In this document: positions 26,071 through 35,120 of the stretch, in pieces
Numbering within the stretch: the stretch's first letter is position 1
Layout of the letters: each line of letters starts with the position of its first letter
Translations under genes and position numbers: made by a program
NCBI RefSeq assembly: GCF_014174255.1
Contig: NZ_JABEQJ010000033.1
Span: 1-52,718 of the forward strand
Direction: 5' to 3'
From: Gluconacetobacter sacchari
Lineage (GTDB): Bacteria; Pseudomonadota; Alphaproteobacteria; Acetobacterales; Acetobacteraceae
DNA length: 52,718 bases
Notes under the pieces: model-generated
Told to the model about the DNA's origin: nothing
Seen by the model: only the letters and a program-made list of their open reading frames with translations
The model's database searches: none

Positions 26071-27894
26071 ATGGATATTCGCAATATCGCCATCATCGCC
26101 CATGTCGACCATGGCAAGACCACGCTGGTCGACCAGCTTCTGAAGCAGTCCGGGTCGTTCCGCGAGAACCAGCATGTCGCCGAGCGGGCGATGGACAGCA
26201 ACGACCTGGAACGCGAGCGCGGCATCACCATCCTGGCCAAATGCACGTCGGTGGTGTGGAAGGACACCCGCATCAACATCATCGACACGCCGGGCCACGC
26301 CGATTTCGGCGGTGAGGTCGAGCGGATCCTGAGCATGGTGGACGGCGCGGTGGTGCTGGTGGACTCCGCGGAGGGCGCGCTGCCGCAGACCAAGTTCGTG
26401 GTCGGCAAGGCGCTGGCGCGCGGGTTGAAGCCGATCGTGGTCGTCAACAAGATCGATCGCGCCGATGCCCGCCCGGACGAGGTGCATAACGAGATCTTCG
26501 ACCTGTTCGCCGCCCTGGGCGCGAATGACGAGCAGCTCGACTTTCCGATGCTGTATGCCTCGGGCCGGCAGGGCTGGGCGGACGAGGAGCTGGAAGGCGC
26601 GCGCAAGGACCTGTCGCCCATGTTCGACCTGATCGTGCGCCATGTGCCGGCGCCGACGGTGGACAAGGAGGCGCCGTTCGCCATGGTCGCCACCATCCTG
26701 GAGAACGACAACTTCCTGGGCCGCGTGCTGACCGGGCGCGTCGAGCAGGGCCGCGCCAGGGTGAACATGCCGGTGCGCGTGCTGCGCCCCGACGGAACGG
26801 TGGTCGAGACCGGGCGCCTGACCAAGCTGCTGTCGTTCCGCGGGCTGGACCGCGTGCCGGTGGAAGAGGCCGAGGCGGGCGACATCATCGCCGTGGCCGG
26901 CCTGTCGGAAGCGACCATTCCCGAGACCATCGCGGCACCGGAAGTGACCCAGCCGCTGGAATCGATGCCGGTCGATCCGCCGACCCTGTCGATGACCTTC
27001 CGCCTGAATGACGGCCCGCTGGGCGGCCGCGAGGGCAAGAAGGTGACCTCGCGCCAGATCCGCGACCGGCTGTTCAAGGAGACCGAGGGCAACGTCGCCA
27101 TCCGCGTGTCGGAAAGCCCCGAGAGCGAGGCGTTCGAGGTCGCGGGGCGTGGCGAATTGCAGTTGGGCGTGCTGATCGAGACCATGCGCCGCGAGGGGTT
27201 CGAACTGACCATCGGCCGGCCGCGCGTGCTGTTCCGCACCAATGAGGAGACCGGCGAGCGCGAGGAGCCGTACGAAGAGGCGCTGATCGATGTCGACGAG
27301 CCCTATTCGGGCGTCGTCGTCGAGAAGATGGCCATGCGCAAGGGGCTGATGCAGGACATGCAGCCGTCGGGCGGCGGCAAGGTGCGCCTGACCTTCCTGA
27401 TCCCGTCGCGCGGGCTGATCGGCTATCATGGCGAGTTCCTGACCGACACGCGCGGTACCGGCATCATGAACCGTCTGTTCTCGGGCTATCAGCCCTGGGC
27501 CGGGCCGATCGAGGGGCGGCGCAACGGCTCGCTGATCTCGTCGGAAGACGGGGCGACGACGCAATATTCGCTGTATTCGTTGCAGGAGCGGGGCACCCTG
27601 TTCGTCGATGTCGGCGAGAAAGTGTATGTCGGCATGATCATCGGCGAGCATTCGCGCGAGAACGACCTGGAAGTGAACCCGGTCCGCGAAAAGAAGCTGA
27701 CCAACATCCGCGCCGCCGGCAAGGATGAGGCGCTGCTGCTGACCCCGCCGCGCAAGATGAGCCTGGAGCAGGCGATCGCCTATATCGAGGATGACGAACT
27801 GGTCGAGGTCACGCCGTCGGCGGTGCGTATCCGCAAGCGCTATCTGGACCCGCACGAGCGCAAGAAGCGCGACCGCGCGGGGGCCTCTGCCTGA
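26071..27894 (+). CDS. typA: Ribosome-associated GTPase TypA/BipA
   Basis: The 607-residue translational GTPase has G1 AHVDHGKTT, G2 around RERGITILAK, G3 DTPGHADFGG, G4 NKIDR and G5 near YASGRQGWA. EF-G-like domains II, III and V follow. The BipA-specific C-terminal domain includes GLIGYHGEFLTDTRGTG. It binds the 70S ribosome and helps growth and 50S assembly under cold or other stress. The ATG at 26071 begins with the conserved MDIRNIAIIAH. It is divergent from the ABC exporter and upstream of a diguanylate cyclase. Confidence 0.97.
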   Translation: MDIRNIAIIAHVDHGKTTLVDQLLKQSGSFRENQHVAERAMDSNDLERERGITILAKCTSVVWKDTRINIIDTPGHADFGGEVERILSMVDGAVVLVDSAEGALPQTKFVVGKALARGLKPIVVVNKIDRADARPDEVHNEIFDLFAALGANDEQLDFPMLYASGRQGWADEELEGARKDLSPMFDLIVRHVPAPTVDKEAPFAMVATILENDNFLGRVLTGRVEQGRARVNMPVRVLRPDGTVVETGRLTKLLSFRGLDRVPVEEAEAGDIIAVAGLSEATIPETIAAPEVTQPLESMPVDPPTLSMTFRLNDGPLGGREGKKVTSRQIRDRLFKETEGNVAIRVSESPESEAFEVAGRGELQLGVLIETMRREGFELTIGRPRVLFRTNEETGEREEPYEEALIDVDEPYSGVVVEKMAMRKGLMQDMQPSGGGKVRLTFLIPSRGLIGYHGEFLTDTRGTGIMNRLFSGYQPWAGPIEGRRNGSLISSEDGATTQYSLYSLQERGTLFVDVGEKVYVGMIIGEHSRENDLEVNPVREKKLTNIRAAGKDEALLLTPPRKMSLEQAIAYIEDDELVEVTPSAVRIRKRYLDPHERKKRDRAGASA

Positions 27895-27908
27895 CAGGGC
27901 CGCGTGCC

Positions 27909-27930
27909 GTCCGGATGCGTGCTTCCGGAC
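27909..27930 (+). terminator. GC-rich hairpin after typA
   Basis: GTCCGGA (27909-27915) and TCCGGAC (27924-27930) are perfect complements with an 8-nt loop, 14 bp after the typA stop. A GGTTTTG stretch follows about 12 bp later. It is a weak terminator candidate. The remaining 230 bp up to the cyclase has no gene that I recognise. Confidence 0.4.
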
Positions 27931-28164
27931 CGGCCGCGACTGGTTTTGCGATCGGGCCATGTCGGGACCTGGATGAATTCACGTTCGTCCAGGGGCCGGC
28001 GTGGCCCGTTTTGCATGGAAAACCGACCTGTTCGTGTCGGGGTTTCGCTTATCCCGAAGATGCCGTCCGGCCGCCGCGACATGGCGGGCCGCCTGCGCGG
28101 GCCGGGTAGTGACCACGGACGCTCCGAACCAGAACAATAATCCGTCTTCGCAAAGGAAGCTCAC

Positions 28165-29538
28165 GTGTTTTTCGCCGAGAATTTTGTGTCGCTGACCGTC
28201 GAGGAACAATGGGACTACATCATCGCCCATACGCCGGACAGGATCAGGCACGGGCTTGGTGAAATCGTCCGCCGGAACGGGCGGACCTGCGTCGCCAATT
28301 TCTACGAGGCGCTGCTCAACCGGCCGGATGCCGCGGTTTTCCTGGAACGGGACATGGTCGAGCGGCGCCTGACGGGCAGCCTGCTGGCGTGGCTGGAGCG
28401 GCTGTTCCCGATGCGGGAGACCGACATGCCCGGGTTGCGGGCCTTGCAGGAGAAGGTCGGCTCGGTTCACGCGCAGCTCGAAATCTCGCCGAACCTTGTC
28501 TCCTACGGGTTCTATTTCATCAAGATGAGCATCAATCTGCTGATCGGCGAGTATTTCGAGACGAAGGACGACCAGCTTCAGGCCGTCATCTATTGCCAGT
28601 CCATGGTCGATTTCGCCATGACCTACATGAACAAGGCCTATAACACCGATTTCAGGAAGAAGGTCGAGCAGGACCAGTCCTTCAAGATGTTCTCGCTGGG
28701 GCAGGACCTGAATTTCGAGAAGGAAACCCAGAAGACGACCTTCTTCGACTGGAGTACCCAGGCCCTGTTCTGCCTGTGCGAGCAGCGTTTGGGCGACTTG
28801 CAGACGGTTGCCGAATCGCAGTTCGGGCTGTGGATGACCCACAAGGGGCAGACGCTGTTCAAGGGGACCGAGGATTTCGTGCTGCTGGGGGACCTGATCG
28901 ATACCATCGACCGGCGTATCGTGGCGGTGCGTGGCGGCGCGGCGGCGTTGGACGGCTTTCCGGCCGAGCTGCGGAACGGCATCCGCGATGTCACGTTCCT
29001 GACCAACCGGCTGTTCCAGGCGATGGAGGCGCTGCAAAGCGGGCTGGACCCGCTGACCCGGACGCTGACCCGCCGCTTCCTCGACGTCGTGATCCAGAAC
29101 GAGATCGCCTTTTCGCTGACCCACGACAAGGTGTTCAGCATCGTTCTGCTCGATGTCGATCATTTCAAGAAGATCAACGATGCCAACGGGCATCTGGCGG
29201 GTGACGAGGCGCTGCGCCATGTCGCCGAGATTATCCTGGATACGGTGCGCAGCAACGATTTCGTCTTCCGCTATGGGGGCGAGGAATTCCTGATCGTGCT
29301 GACGGAGAGTTCCGGCGCGGAGGCCGTTGCCTGCGCGGAGCGGATCCGCAGCCGGCTGGAGAACAGCGTCATCCCCTGTTCCACGGGAAGCACCCTGTCG
29401 CTGACGATCTCGGGCGGGATCGCGACATTCCGCGGCGGGCTGAAGATCAGCACGCTGATCGACCGGGCGGACCGCGCGCTCTATGCGGCCAAGGACGCCG
29501 GGCGGAACCGGATCGAGATCTACGACCGCGCCGCCTGA
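28165..29538 (+). CDS. Globin-coupled diguanylate cyclase (DosC-like)
   Basis: The 457-residue product has three parts. Residues 1-160 are a sensor globin; the proximal heme ligand is probably His102 in KVGSVHAQLEIS, and Tyr47 in NFYEALL is a candidate distal residue. A middle helical domain (about 165-290) has WSTQALFCLCEQ and SQFGLWMTHKG, as in E. coli DosC. Residues 295-457 form a GGDEF domain with active-site GGEEF (371-375) and an RxxD inhibitory site (Arg362 to Asp365) at the correct 5-residue spacing. It should make c-di-GMP from GTP in response to oxygen. c-di-GMP activates cellulose synthase in acetic acid bacteria. The full set of motifs suggests an active enzyme. Confidence 0.93.
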   Translation: MFFAENFVSLTVEEQWDYIIAHTPDRIRHGLGEIVRRNGRTCVANFYEALLNRPDAAVFLERDMVERRLTGSLLAWLERLFPMRETDMPGLRALQEKVGSVHAQLEISPNLVSYGFYFIKMSINLLIGEYFETKDDQLQAVIYCQSMVDFAMTYMNKAYNTDFRKKVEQDQSFKMFSLGQDLNFEKETQKTTFFDWSTQALFCLCEQRLGDLQTVAESQFGLWMTHKGQTLFKGTEDFVLLGDLIDTIDRRIVAVRGGAAALDGFPAELRNGIRDVTFLTNRLFQAMEALQSGLDPLTRTLTRRFLDVVIQNEIAFSLTHDKVFSIVLLDVDHFKKINDANGHLAGDEALRHVAEIILDTVRSNDFVFRYGGEEFLIVLTESSGAEAVACAERIRSRLENSVIPCSTGSTLSLTISGGIATFRGGLKISTLIDRADRALYAAKDAGRNRIEIYDRAA

Positions 29539-29791
29539 TGCGTGCCCGGCCGCCGTTCAGACGTAATTCGTTACGAATTTCGATTTGGGATTACGTTGCA
29601 ATTAAGGCAATATGTGGCCCACAGGGCTGATATTTAGCAATTTTAATGCGAGACGGGGCGGAGGCGGCGTGCTAGCAATTGCTGGCACGGTCCGTAATAC
29701 TGGCTTGCGTCGGCTGCCTGGACAGCGATGACTCGCCGGAATGCGGATCCGGGTGTTGATTGGGATGACGTCCTGATTCTGGAGACATTCA

Positions 29792-30067
29792 ATGATCGTT
29801 TCGACACGCCGTTTCCTGGCCGCTCTTTCGACCGTCGCCCTGGTGGGCGCCGCTATCCCGGCGATGGCGCAGGACGCGCCGGCGGCTCCGGCCGCCCCCG
29901 CCATGACCGCTCCGGCGGCGCCGGCTGCCCCCGCCGCTCCGAGCGCGCCGGAAGCGGCCGCGCCCGCCACCCCGGCCGCGCCGACGACTTCGACCGAGGC
30001 GCCGAAGACGCACAAGCACAAGCATCATCACAAGAAGAAGGCCGCGGAAGCCGCTCCGTCCAAGTAA
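29792..30067 (+). CDS. Small exported Ala/Pro-rich protein with Lys/His tail (acid-shock-like)
   Basis: The 91-residue product has a signal peptide (RRFLAALSTVALVGAAIPAM) with cleavage expected after AMA at residue 26. About 40 residues of AP-rich repeats (APAAPA, AAPSAP) follow, then a basic KTHKHKHHHKKKAAE tail. The layout matches the E. coli acid-shock protein Asr: signal, low-complexity Ala/Pro/Thr, KHHKK repeats. Homology cannot be claimed from such low complexity. A periplasmic charge buffer during acid stress would suit an acetic acid producer (inference). It stands alone with its own terminator at 30118. Confidence 0.7.
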   Translation: MIVSTRRFLAALSTVALVGAAIPAMAQDAPAAPAAPAMTAPAAPAAPAAPSAPEAAAPATPAAPTTSTEAPKTHKHKHHHKKKAAEAAPSK

Positions 30068-30117
30068 TCGGACGGTTCCGTCGCGGCGCGGGCCAAGGCC
30101 CGGCGTCCGGAATGAAG

Positions 30118-30148
30118 CGGGGGTGGCGTGGCCACCCCCGTTTTTTTT
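30118..30148 (+). terminator. Strong intrinsic terminator
   Basis: CGGGGGTGGC (30118-30127), GTG loop, GCCACCCCCG (30131-30140), then eight T. It ends the small exported-protein gene. Confidence 0.93.
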
Positions 30149-30230
30149 GGTGCTCCAGCCGGTTTCTCCGCGAGGTCCGGCGGCGGGCGGCGTATCCCGC
30201 GCCTCGTGGCGGGGATGCCGGGCGCGGGGG

Positions 30231-31490
30231 TCAGGGAGACGTGTAGCGGCTGATGGACAGGTCGAGATGCGGGATGGCGGGGCGGCGGCCGTCGATCAGG
30301 TCGGCCAGGAGCTGGCCGGAGCCGCAGGCCATGGTCCAGCCCAGCGTGCCGTGGCCGGTGTTCAGCCACAGATTGCCGAAGCGGCCTGACGGGCCGATGA
30401 CCGGGGTGCCATCGGGCGTGTTGGGGCGCAGGCCGGTCCAGTAGGTGGCGCGGCCGAGGTCGCCGCCGCCGAACAGTTCGGAAAAGGACAGTTCCAGCGT
30501 GCGGCGGCGGTCGGGGCTCAGCCGCTGGTCGTAGCCGGTCAGCTCGGCGGTGCCGCCGATGCGGATCCGGTCGCCCAGCCGGGTCATGGCGACCTTGTAG
30601 CTCTCGTCATTGACGGTGGAGGTCGGGGCGCGGGAGGCGTCGGTGAGCGGGACGGTCAGCGAGTAGCCCTTGACCGGGTAGACTGGAAGCCCGATGCCCA
30701 GCGGCCGCAGCATCAGCGGCGAGTAGCTGCCCAGGGCCAGCACGTAGGCGTCGCCCGTCAGCCGGCCGGCCGAGGTGCGGACGCCCATGATCTCGGTCGC
30801 GCTGGCATCCAGCCCGTGGATGGTGGTTTCGTAGCGGAAGGTGACGCCCAGTTCCCCGGCCTTCTGCGCCAGGCGCTGAGTGAACATGTGGGCGTCGCCG
30901 GATTCGTCGCCGGGGAGGTAGAGGCCGCCTTTCAGCAGGTGGCTGGCATGGGCCAGGCCGGGTTCGCGGGCGATGATTCCGGCCACGTCCAGCAAGGCGT
31001 GCGGCACGTTGCTCTCGGTGAGCAGGCGCATGTCGTCGCTTGCGTGGTCGAGTTGCGCCTGGGTGCGGAAAAGCTGGATCAGGCCCTGCTGGCGGTCGTC
31101 ATAGGTGATGCCGGTTTCCGCGCGCAGGCCGGCCAGGCAGTCGCGGCTGTATTCGGCCACCCGCAGCATTCGCGCCTTGTTGACGTCGTAGGCGTGGGCG
31201 GTGCAGTTGGCCAGCAATTGCGCCATCCAGCGCAGCATCGGCAGGTCCAGCCGCGCGCGGACGACCAGCGGGCTGTTCTTCTTCAGCATCCAGCCCAGCG
31301 CCTTGAGCGGCAGGCCGGGCATGGCCCATGGGGTGGAGTAGCCGGGCGAGACCTGGCCGGCATTGGCGAACGAGGTTTCCATCGCCGCGGCGGGCTGGCG
31401 GTCGACGACCGTGACGTCGTGACCCTGTCTGGCCAGGTACCAGGCGGTGGTGGTGCCGATGACGCCGGCGCCCAGGACGATAACCTTCAC
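30231..31490 (-). CDS. dadA: D-amino acid dehydrogenase (small subunit type)
   Basis: The 419-residue product starts at GTG 31490, overlapping the alr stop (GTGA). The FAD dinucleotide-binding motif is VIVLGAGVIGTTTAWYLA, with Asp/Glu at the end of the second strand (VTVVDR). DadA-type segments SFANAGQVSPGYSTPWAMPG, PVYPVKGYSLTVPL and GLRPNTPDGTPVIGP are clear, as is LNTGHGTLGWTMACGSG near the C-terminus. It deaminates D-alanine and other D-amino acids, passing electrons to the respiratory chain at the membrane. With the upstream alanine racemase it forms an L-Ala to D-Ala to pyruvate route. Confidence 0.95.
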   Translation of the reverse strand: MKVIVLGAGVIGTTTAWYLARQGHDVTVVDRQPAAAMETSFANAGQVSPGYSTPWAMPGLPLKALGWMLKKNSPLVVRARLDLPMLRWMAQLLANCTAHAYDVNKARMLRVAEYSRDCLAGLRAETGITYDDRQQGLIQLFRTQAQLDHASDDMRLLTESNVPHALLDVAGIIAREPGLAHASHLLKGGLYLPGDESGDAHMFTQRLAQKAGELGVTFRYETTIHGLDASATEIMGVRTSAGRLTGDAYVLALGSYSPLMLRPLGIGLPVYPVKGYSLTVPLTDASRAPTSTVNDESYKVAMTRLGDRIRIGGTAELTGYDQRLSPDRRRTLELSFSELFGGGDLGRATYWTGLRPNTPDGTPVIGPSGRFGNLWLNTGHGTLGWTMACGSGQLLADLIDGRRPAIPHLDLSISRYTSP

Positions 31491-32662
31491 CCGTTTTCTC
31501 CCTGCGGTGATGTGTCTTGCGGTGACGTGTCGTCGCGATAGCGGCGATGGTAGCGGGTGCCCAGCCCGGTCAGCAGTTCGTAGCCGATGGTGCCGGCGGC
31601 TGTGGCGGCGTCTTCCAGCGGATGGTGCGGGCCGATCAGGTCCAGCGCCGTGCCGGCGGCGGGCGGGCTGTCGCCGAGGGCGGTGAGATCGACCGCCAGG
31701 CAGTCCATCGAGATGCGGCCGACGATGGGCAGCAGGATGTCCGGCCGGTCGGGCAGGACGGCGTGGCCGTGCCCGCCGATGGCGCGGGGGAAACCGTCGC
31801 CGTAGCCCACGCCCAGGGTTGCGATGTGGCTGGGGCGGTCGGCGATGAAGCCGGCGCCGTAGCCGACCGCCGTGCCGGGGCCGATCCGGCGGGTCTGGAT
31901 GATGCGGGCCTGGAGGCGCACCACCGGCTGCATCGGGTTGGACAGGCCGGGGGTGGGGTTGATGCCGTAGAGCGCGGCGCCGGGGCGCACCATGTCGAAA
32001 TGCCAGTCGGGGCCCAGGAACAGGCCGGAGGAGGCGGCCAGGCTGGCGGGCAGGCTGGGCAGGCGTGCGCGCAGGCGCTGGAAGACGGTACGCTGGGCGT
32101 GGTTGGCGGGGTGCGCGGGTTCGTCGGCGCAGGCCAGGTGGCTCATGACCAGTCGGGGGGCGATGCCGGCCAGCGGGGCGTCTTCGGCCAGCAGCGTGTC
32201 CACATCGTCTTCGGACAGGCCGAAGCGGGACATGCCGCTGTCGATTTGCAGGGCGGCGGGAAGCGTGGTGCCGGCCTGGTGGGCCAGCGTGCGCCAGCGG
32301 GCGATCTGTTCCAGGCTGTTGAGGACCGGGACCAGCCCGGCCGCGTGCAGGGCGCCTTCGGTCCCCGGCATGGCGCCGTTGAGGACGAGGACCGTGCTGT
32401 CGGGGCCGAGCAGGGGACGGATGGCGGCGCCTTCGGCGAGGTGGGCGACGAAGAAGGTGCGGCAGCCGGCGCGGTGCAGCACCGGGACCACCCGCGCGGC
32501 GCCCAGCCCGTAGGCATCGGCCTTGACGGCGGCGGCGCAGGTGACGGCGGGACCGACCCGGTCGCGCAGGGTCCGGTAATTCGCGGCCAGGGCGGACAGG
32601 TCGATGGTCAGGATGCCGCCGGCCCAGGCCGCCGGCTCGTTCGGTTCAGCGGCGACTGGCAC
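31487..32662 (-). CDS. alr: Alanine racemase
   Basis: From GTG 32662 (GGAG about 10 nt upstream) the product has 391 residues. No in-frame ATG fits the family N-terminus, so a GTG start is the best choice. The PLP lysine sits in AVKADAYGLGA near residue 45. IDSGMSRFGL, MVRPGAALYGI and VGYGAGFIA precede VGRISMDCLAVDL, the segment with the second catalytic half. It interconverts L- and D-alanine. Placement directly upstream of dadA, with overlapping stop and start, suggests a catabolic (DadX-like) use rather than only cell-wall supply; family assignment alone cannot separate the two. Confidence 0.92.
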   Translation of the reverse strand: MPVAAEPNEPAAWAGGILTIDLSALAANYRTLRDRVGPAVTCAAAVKADAYGLGAARVVPVLHRAGCRTFFVAHLAEGAAIRPLLGPDSTVLVLNGAMPGTEGALHAAGLVPVLNSLEQIARWRTLAHQAGTTLPAALQIDSGMSRFGLSEDDVDTLLAEDAPLAGIAPRLVMSHLACADEPAHPANHAQRTVFQRLRARLPSLPASLAASSGLFLGPDWHFDMVRPGAALYGINPTPGLSNPMQPVVRLQARIIQTRRIGPGTAVGYGAGFIADRPSHIATLGVGYGDGFPRAIGGHGHAVLPDRPDILLPIVGRISMDCLAVDLTALGDSPPAAGTALDLIGPHHPLEDAATAAGTIGYELLTGLGTRYHRRYRDDTSPQDTSPQGENG

Positions 32663-32783
32663 GTAGTGCGGGCTCCGGTCGGGATGACCTGACGATAGAC
32701 CAATTTCATCGGGGCGCAATGTCGCACATGCGGTTTCGGCCGATGGCGGGCGGCAGCAGCCGCCCGCCATCGGCGGGGGAGGA

Positions 32784-33710
32784 TCAGAAGCCGGTCTGCA
32801 GGGAGGCGTAGACGCCTGTCTGGTTGCGGAAATTGGCGATGGTGCCGAGGGAGACATAGGCCAGGGTGAGGTTGAGGTGCTTGTTGAGGAAATATGACGC
32901 GTAGGCATCGAACCAGTTGTTCTCGGGACTGAAGAACAGGGTCTTCGGCTTTGTGCGGAATTCGACGCCGACCACAAGGCGCGGGATGAAGGGCGGAAGA
33001 TAGCCCAGGCTGCCTTCGAACTGGGGATGGTAGCTGTTGTCGCGATCGCCGCCGAACCCCAGGAGGCCCACCTGGTTGGACCGCGTGAAGCGGACGGTCG
33101 TATCGAGGATGAGATGGGCCTTGCCGAAGATCCTGGTGGCGGCGACGTAGAAATCGGCGCCTTGCGTGGATTTTCCGCCGACGGCGTCGATGACGCGGGC
33201 GTCGCGCGCATGTTTGTACATCATGCCGATCGCGACCTGCGGAAGCAGGCCCGCACCGGCGATATTGCCGAAAAGGCGGCCCTTGATACCGAAATTGTCG
33301 AGATCGAATGTATAATCATTGCCGATGCCGAGCTTGCGGCCGCTCGATCCGGTCTGCAGGAAATTATGGGTGTATGAAATCTCGACCCGATTGAACAGGC
33401 CGAGCAGCATGCCGACATTCTGGTCCTGATAGTTGGTGACGTTGATGTAGGTGTAGTGAAACGCCGTGCCCAGTCCCTTGTCGCTGCCATAGCCGCCGAT
33501 CGTGGCCCAGCTTGCCAGTCCGCCGCCGCTGGAGCCGTCGAGCGTGCTGAGGCCCGGCGTTGCCAGCGGACGGTTTTCGTCGAACAGGGCCGCCAGGCCG
33601 GAGGATTGCTGCTGTGCCGCCCATGCGCCGGAAGACGCGCCCGATGCGGCGCAGAGGGCGGACAGGCACAGGAGTGCCGAAATCTGGATATGGTTCCGGT
33701 TTCTGGACAT
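32784..33710 (-). CDS. DUF3034-family putative outer-membrane protein
   Basis: The 308-residue product has a signal peptide that runs to about residue 31 (SALLCLSALCAASGASSGAW). The mature part is rich in alternating hydrophobic and polar residues with aromatic strand ends (TAFHYTYINVTNYQDQNVGM, NRVEISYTHNFLQ, HLNLTLAYVSLG) and ends in aromatic GF. That pattern fits an outer-membrane beta-barrel ending in Phe. The IGGYGSDKGLGTAFHYTYI region is the recognisable DUF3034 signature. The function of the family is unknown. It lies downstream of a serine hydrolase and an AraC regulator in the same direction (128-bp gap). Confidence 0.75.
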   Translation of the reverse strand: MSRNRNHIQISALLCLSALCAASGASSGAWAAQQQSSGLAALFDENRPLATPGLSTLDGSSGGGLASWATIGGYGSDKGLGTAFHYTYINVTNYQDQNVGMLLGLFNRVEISYTHNFLQTGSSGRKLGIGNDYTFDLDNFGIKGRLFGNIAGAGLLPQVAIGMMYKHARDARVIDAVGGKSTQGADFYVAATRIFGKAHLILDTTVRFTRSNQVGLLGFGGDRDNSYHPQFEGSLGYLPPFIPRLVVGVEFRTKPKTLFFSPENNWFDAYASYFLNKHLNLTLAYVSLGTIANFRNQTGVYASLQTGF

Positions 33711-33838
33711 GTGAAAGGATTCCCACGGCCGGCCATGGAGAACGCAGGCGTGTTCTCCATGAGCCGTATTGTTGTTTTTCTTGAAGGGGCGTGTTGGGGC
33801 GCGCGGTCCGTCGTTGCGGTCGGCGCGGGTCGGCTCGT

Positions 33839-35023
33839 TCAGCTTTTATGGAGGTCGTAGACGGTTGTTTCGAAATCCATGAACCCGTTGAATGACGGAC
33901 CGTCGGCGAAGGGCAGGATCTGCGTGGCCCAGAATCCGCCCAGGCCGTTCCTGCGGTCGATCCAGTAGAACAGATTGGCCAGCCCCGCCCAGCCGAGGGC
34001 GCCGGCCGCACGGCCGGTGGGGGCGGCTTCGTCGTTGATCATGAAGCTGTATCCCCATGATTTGGAAAGGCCCGGAAAGAATTCCGCGTTGTTGGACAGG
34101 GTGGGGATTACGCCCTCGAGCGGGGTGATCTTCAATGCGCCCAGGCCGTTGCGGGCCATCGCGGCGACGGTCTGGGCGCTGAGCACGCGTCCGTGCTCGC
34201 CCTTGCCATCATCGAGGATCATGCGGATGAAGCGCATGTAGTCGCCGACGGTGGAATAGAGCCCATGCCCGGCCATGTGCAGTTCCGGCTCCTGAGGCAG
34301 TTCGAAATCGGGAAGGGGCGTGAGCGTTCCGTCCGGTGCGCGCTGGTGCAGCGTGGCCAGGCGGCCGCGCATGGAGGGTGTCAGGGTAAAGCCGGTATCG
34401 TCCATGCCGAGGGGGGCGAATATGCGTTCCCGCAGCACCTCGCCCAGGCGGGTGCCGGTGATCCGCTCGACGACCTGGCCGGCCCAGTCGATATTGACGC
34501 CGTAATTCCAGCGCTCGCCAGGATCGAACAGCAGGGGAGCGGTGATGGAGGCTTTCGTTGCGGAGACGATGCTGGGAAGCTGGCCGGACTCGGCGAGGCG
34601 GCGATAGGGCTCGTTGAAGAAATCATAGCCGAAGCCCGCCGTGTGCAGCATGAGCATCCGCGTCGTGATGTCGCGTTTCGGGGGGCGGAGTTTGGGGATG
34701 CCGTTCTCGTCGAATCCCTCCACGACCTGCATGGCGCCGAGTTCGGGGACATGGATCTTCGCCGGGGCGTCGAGATCGAGCCGGCCGTCCTCGACCAGTT
34801 GCATGACGGCGACGCCGGCGATGGCCTTGGTGCAGGAGAAGATCCGGAAGACCGTATCGGTGGTCATGGCTGTGCCGCCGCCCAGCAGGCGCTCGCCGGC
34901 GGCGCCCTCGTAGAAGGTGTGGCGGCGGTCGGTGACCATGGCGACGACGCCGGGCACCCTGACCGCCCCCGTGACGGTATCGGCGAGGAGCGCGTCACAT
35001 CGGGTTTTGATCGTTCTATGCAT
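33839..35023 (-). CDS. Serine hydrolase of the class C beta-lactamase / esterase family
   Basis: From ATG 35023 (AGGGGG about 7 nt upstream) the product has 394 residues. The catalytic Ser-x-x-Lys is SCTK in [20 protein letters not shown], and the Tyr-x-Asn box is YGVN in [19 protein letters not shown]. No signal peptide is seen, so it is probably cytoplasmic. That favours an EstB- or lovastatin-esterase-like role over antibiotic resistance. The C-terminal [11 protein letters not shown] and [15 protein letters not shown] are typical of this family. The AraC-type regulator 97 bp upstream probably controls it. Confidence 0.85.
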   Translation of the reverse strand: MHRTIKTRCDALLADTVTGAVRVPGVVAMVTDRRHTFYEGAAGERLLGGGTAMTTDTVFRIFSCTKAIAGVAVMQLVEDGRLDLDAPAKIHVPELGAMQVVEGFDENGIPKLRPPKRDITTRMLMLHTAGFGYDFFNEPYRRLAESGQLPSIVSATKASITAPLLFDPGERWNYGVNIDWAGQVVERITGTRLGEVLRERIFAPLGMDDTGFTLTPSMRGRLATLHQRAPDGTLTPLPDFELPQEPELHMAGHGLYSTVGDYMRFIRMILDDGKGEHGRVLSAQTVAAMARNGLGALKITPLEGVIPTLSNNAEFFPGLSKSWGYSFMINDEAAPTGRAAGALGWAGLANLFYWIDRRNGLGGFWATQILPFADGPSFNGFMDFETTVYDLHKS

Positions 35024-35120
35024 AACTGCCCCCTTGAAACGGAATAGATGCGGGGACAATGCTGCCGGTCTGAACCGCCATCTGCCTGCTGTCGGCAGTG
35101 GGGGCCTGTGATCGGCAATG

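Noticed and set aside
27931-28164. Possible c-di-GMP riboswitch upstream of the diguanylate cyclase
   Set aside because: I could not find the conserved GEMM core or a convincing fold in this leader.
32660-33211. N-terminal extension of alr to 33211
   Set aside because: The extra 183 codons have no family similarity and run through the DUF3034 gene; GTG at 32662 gives the normal length.
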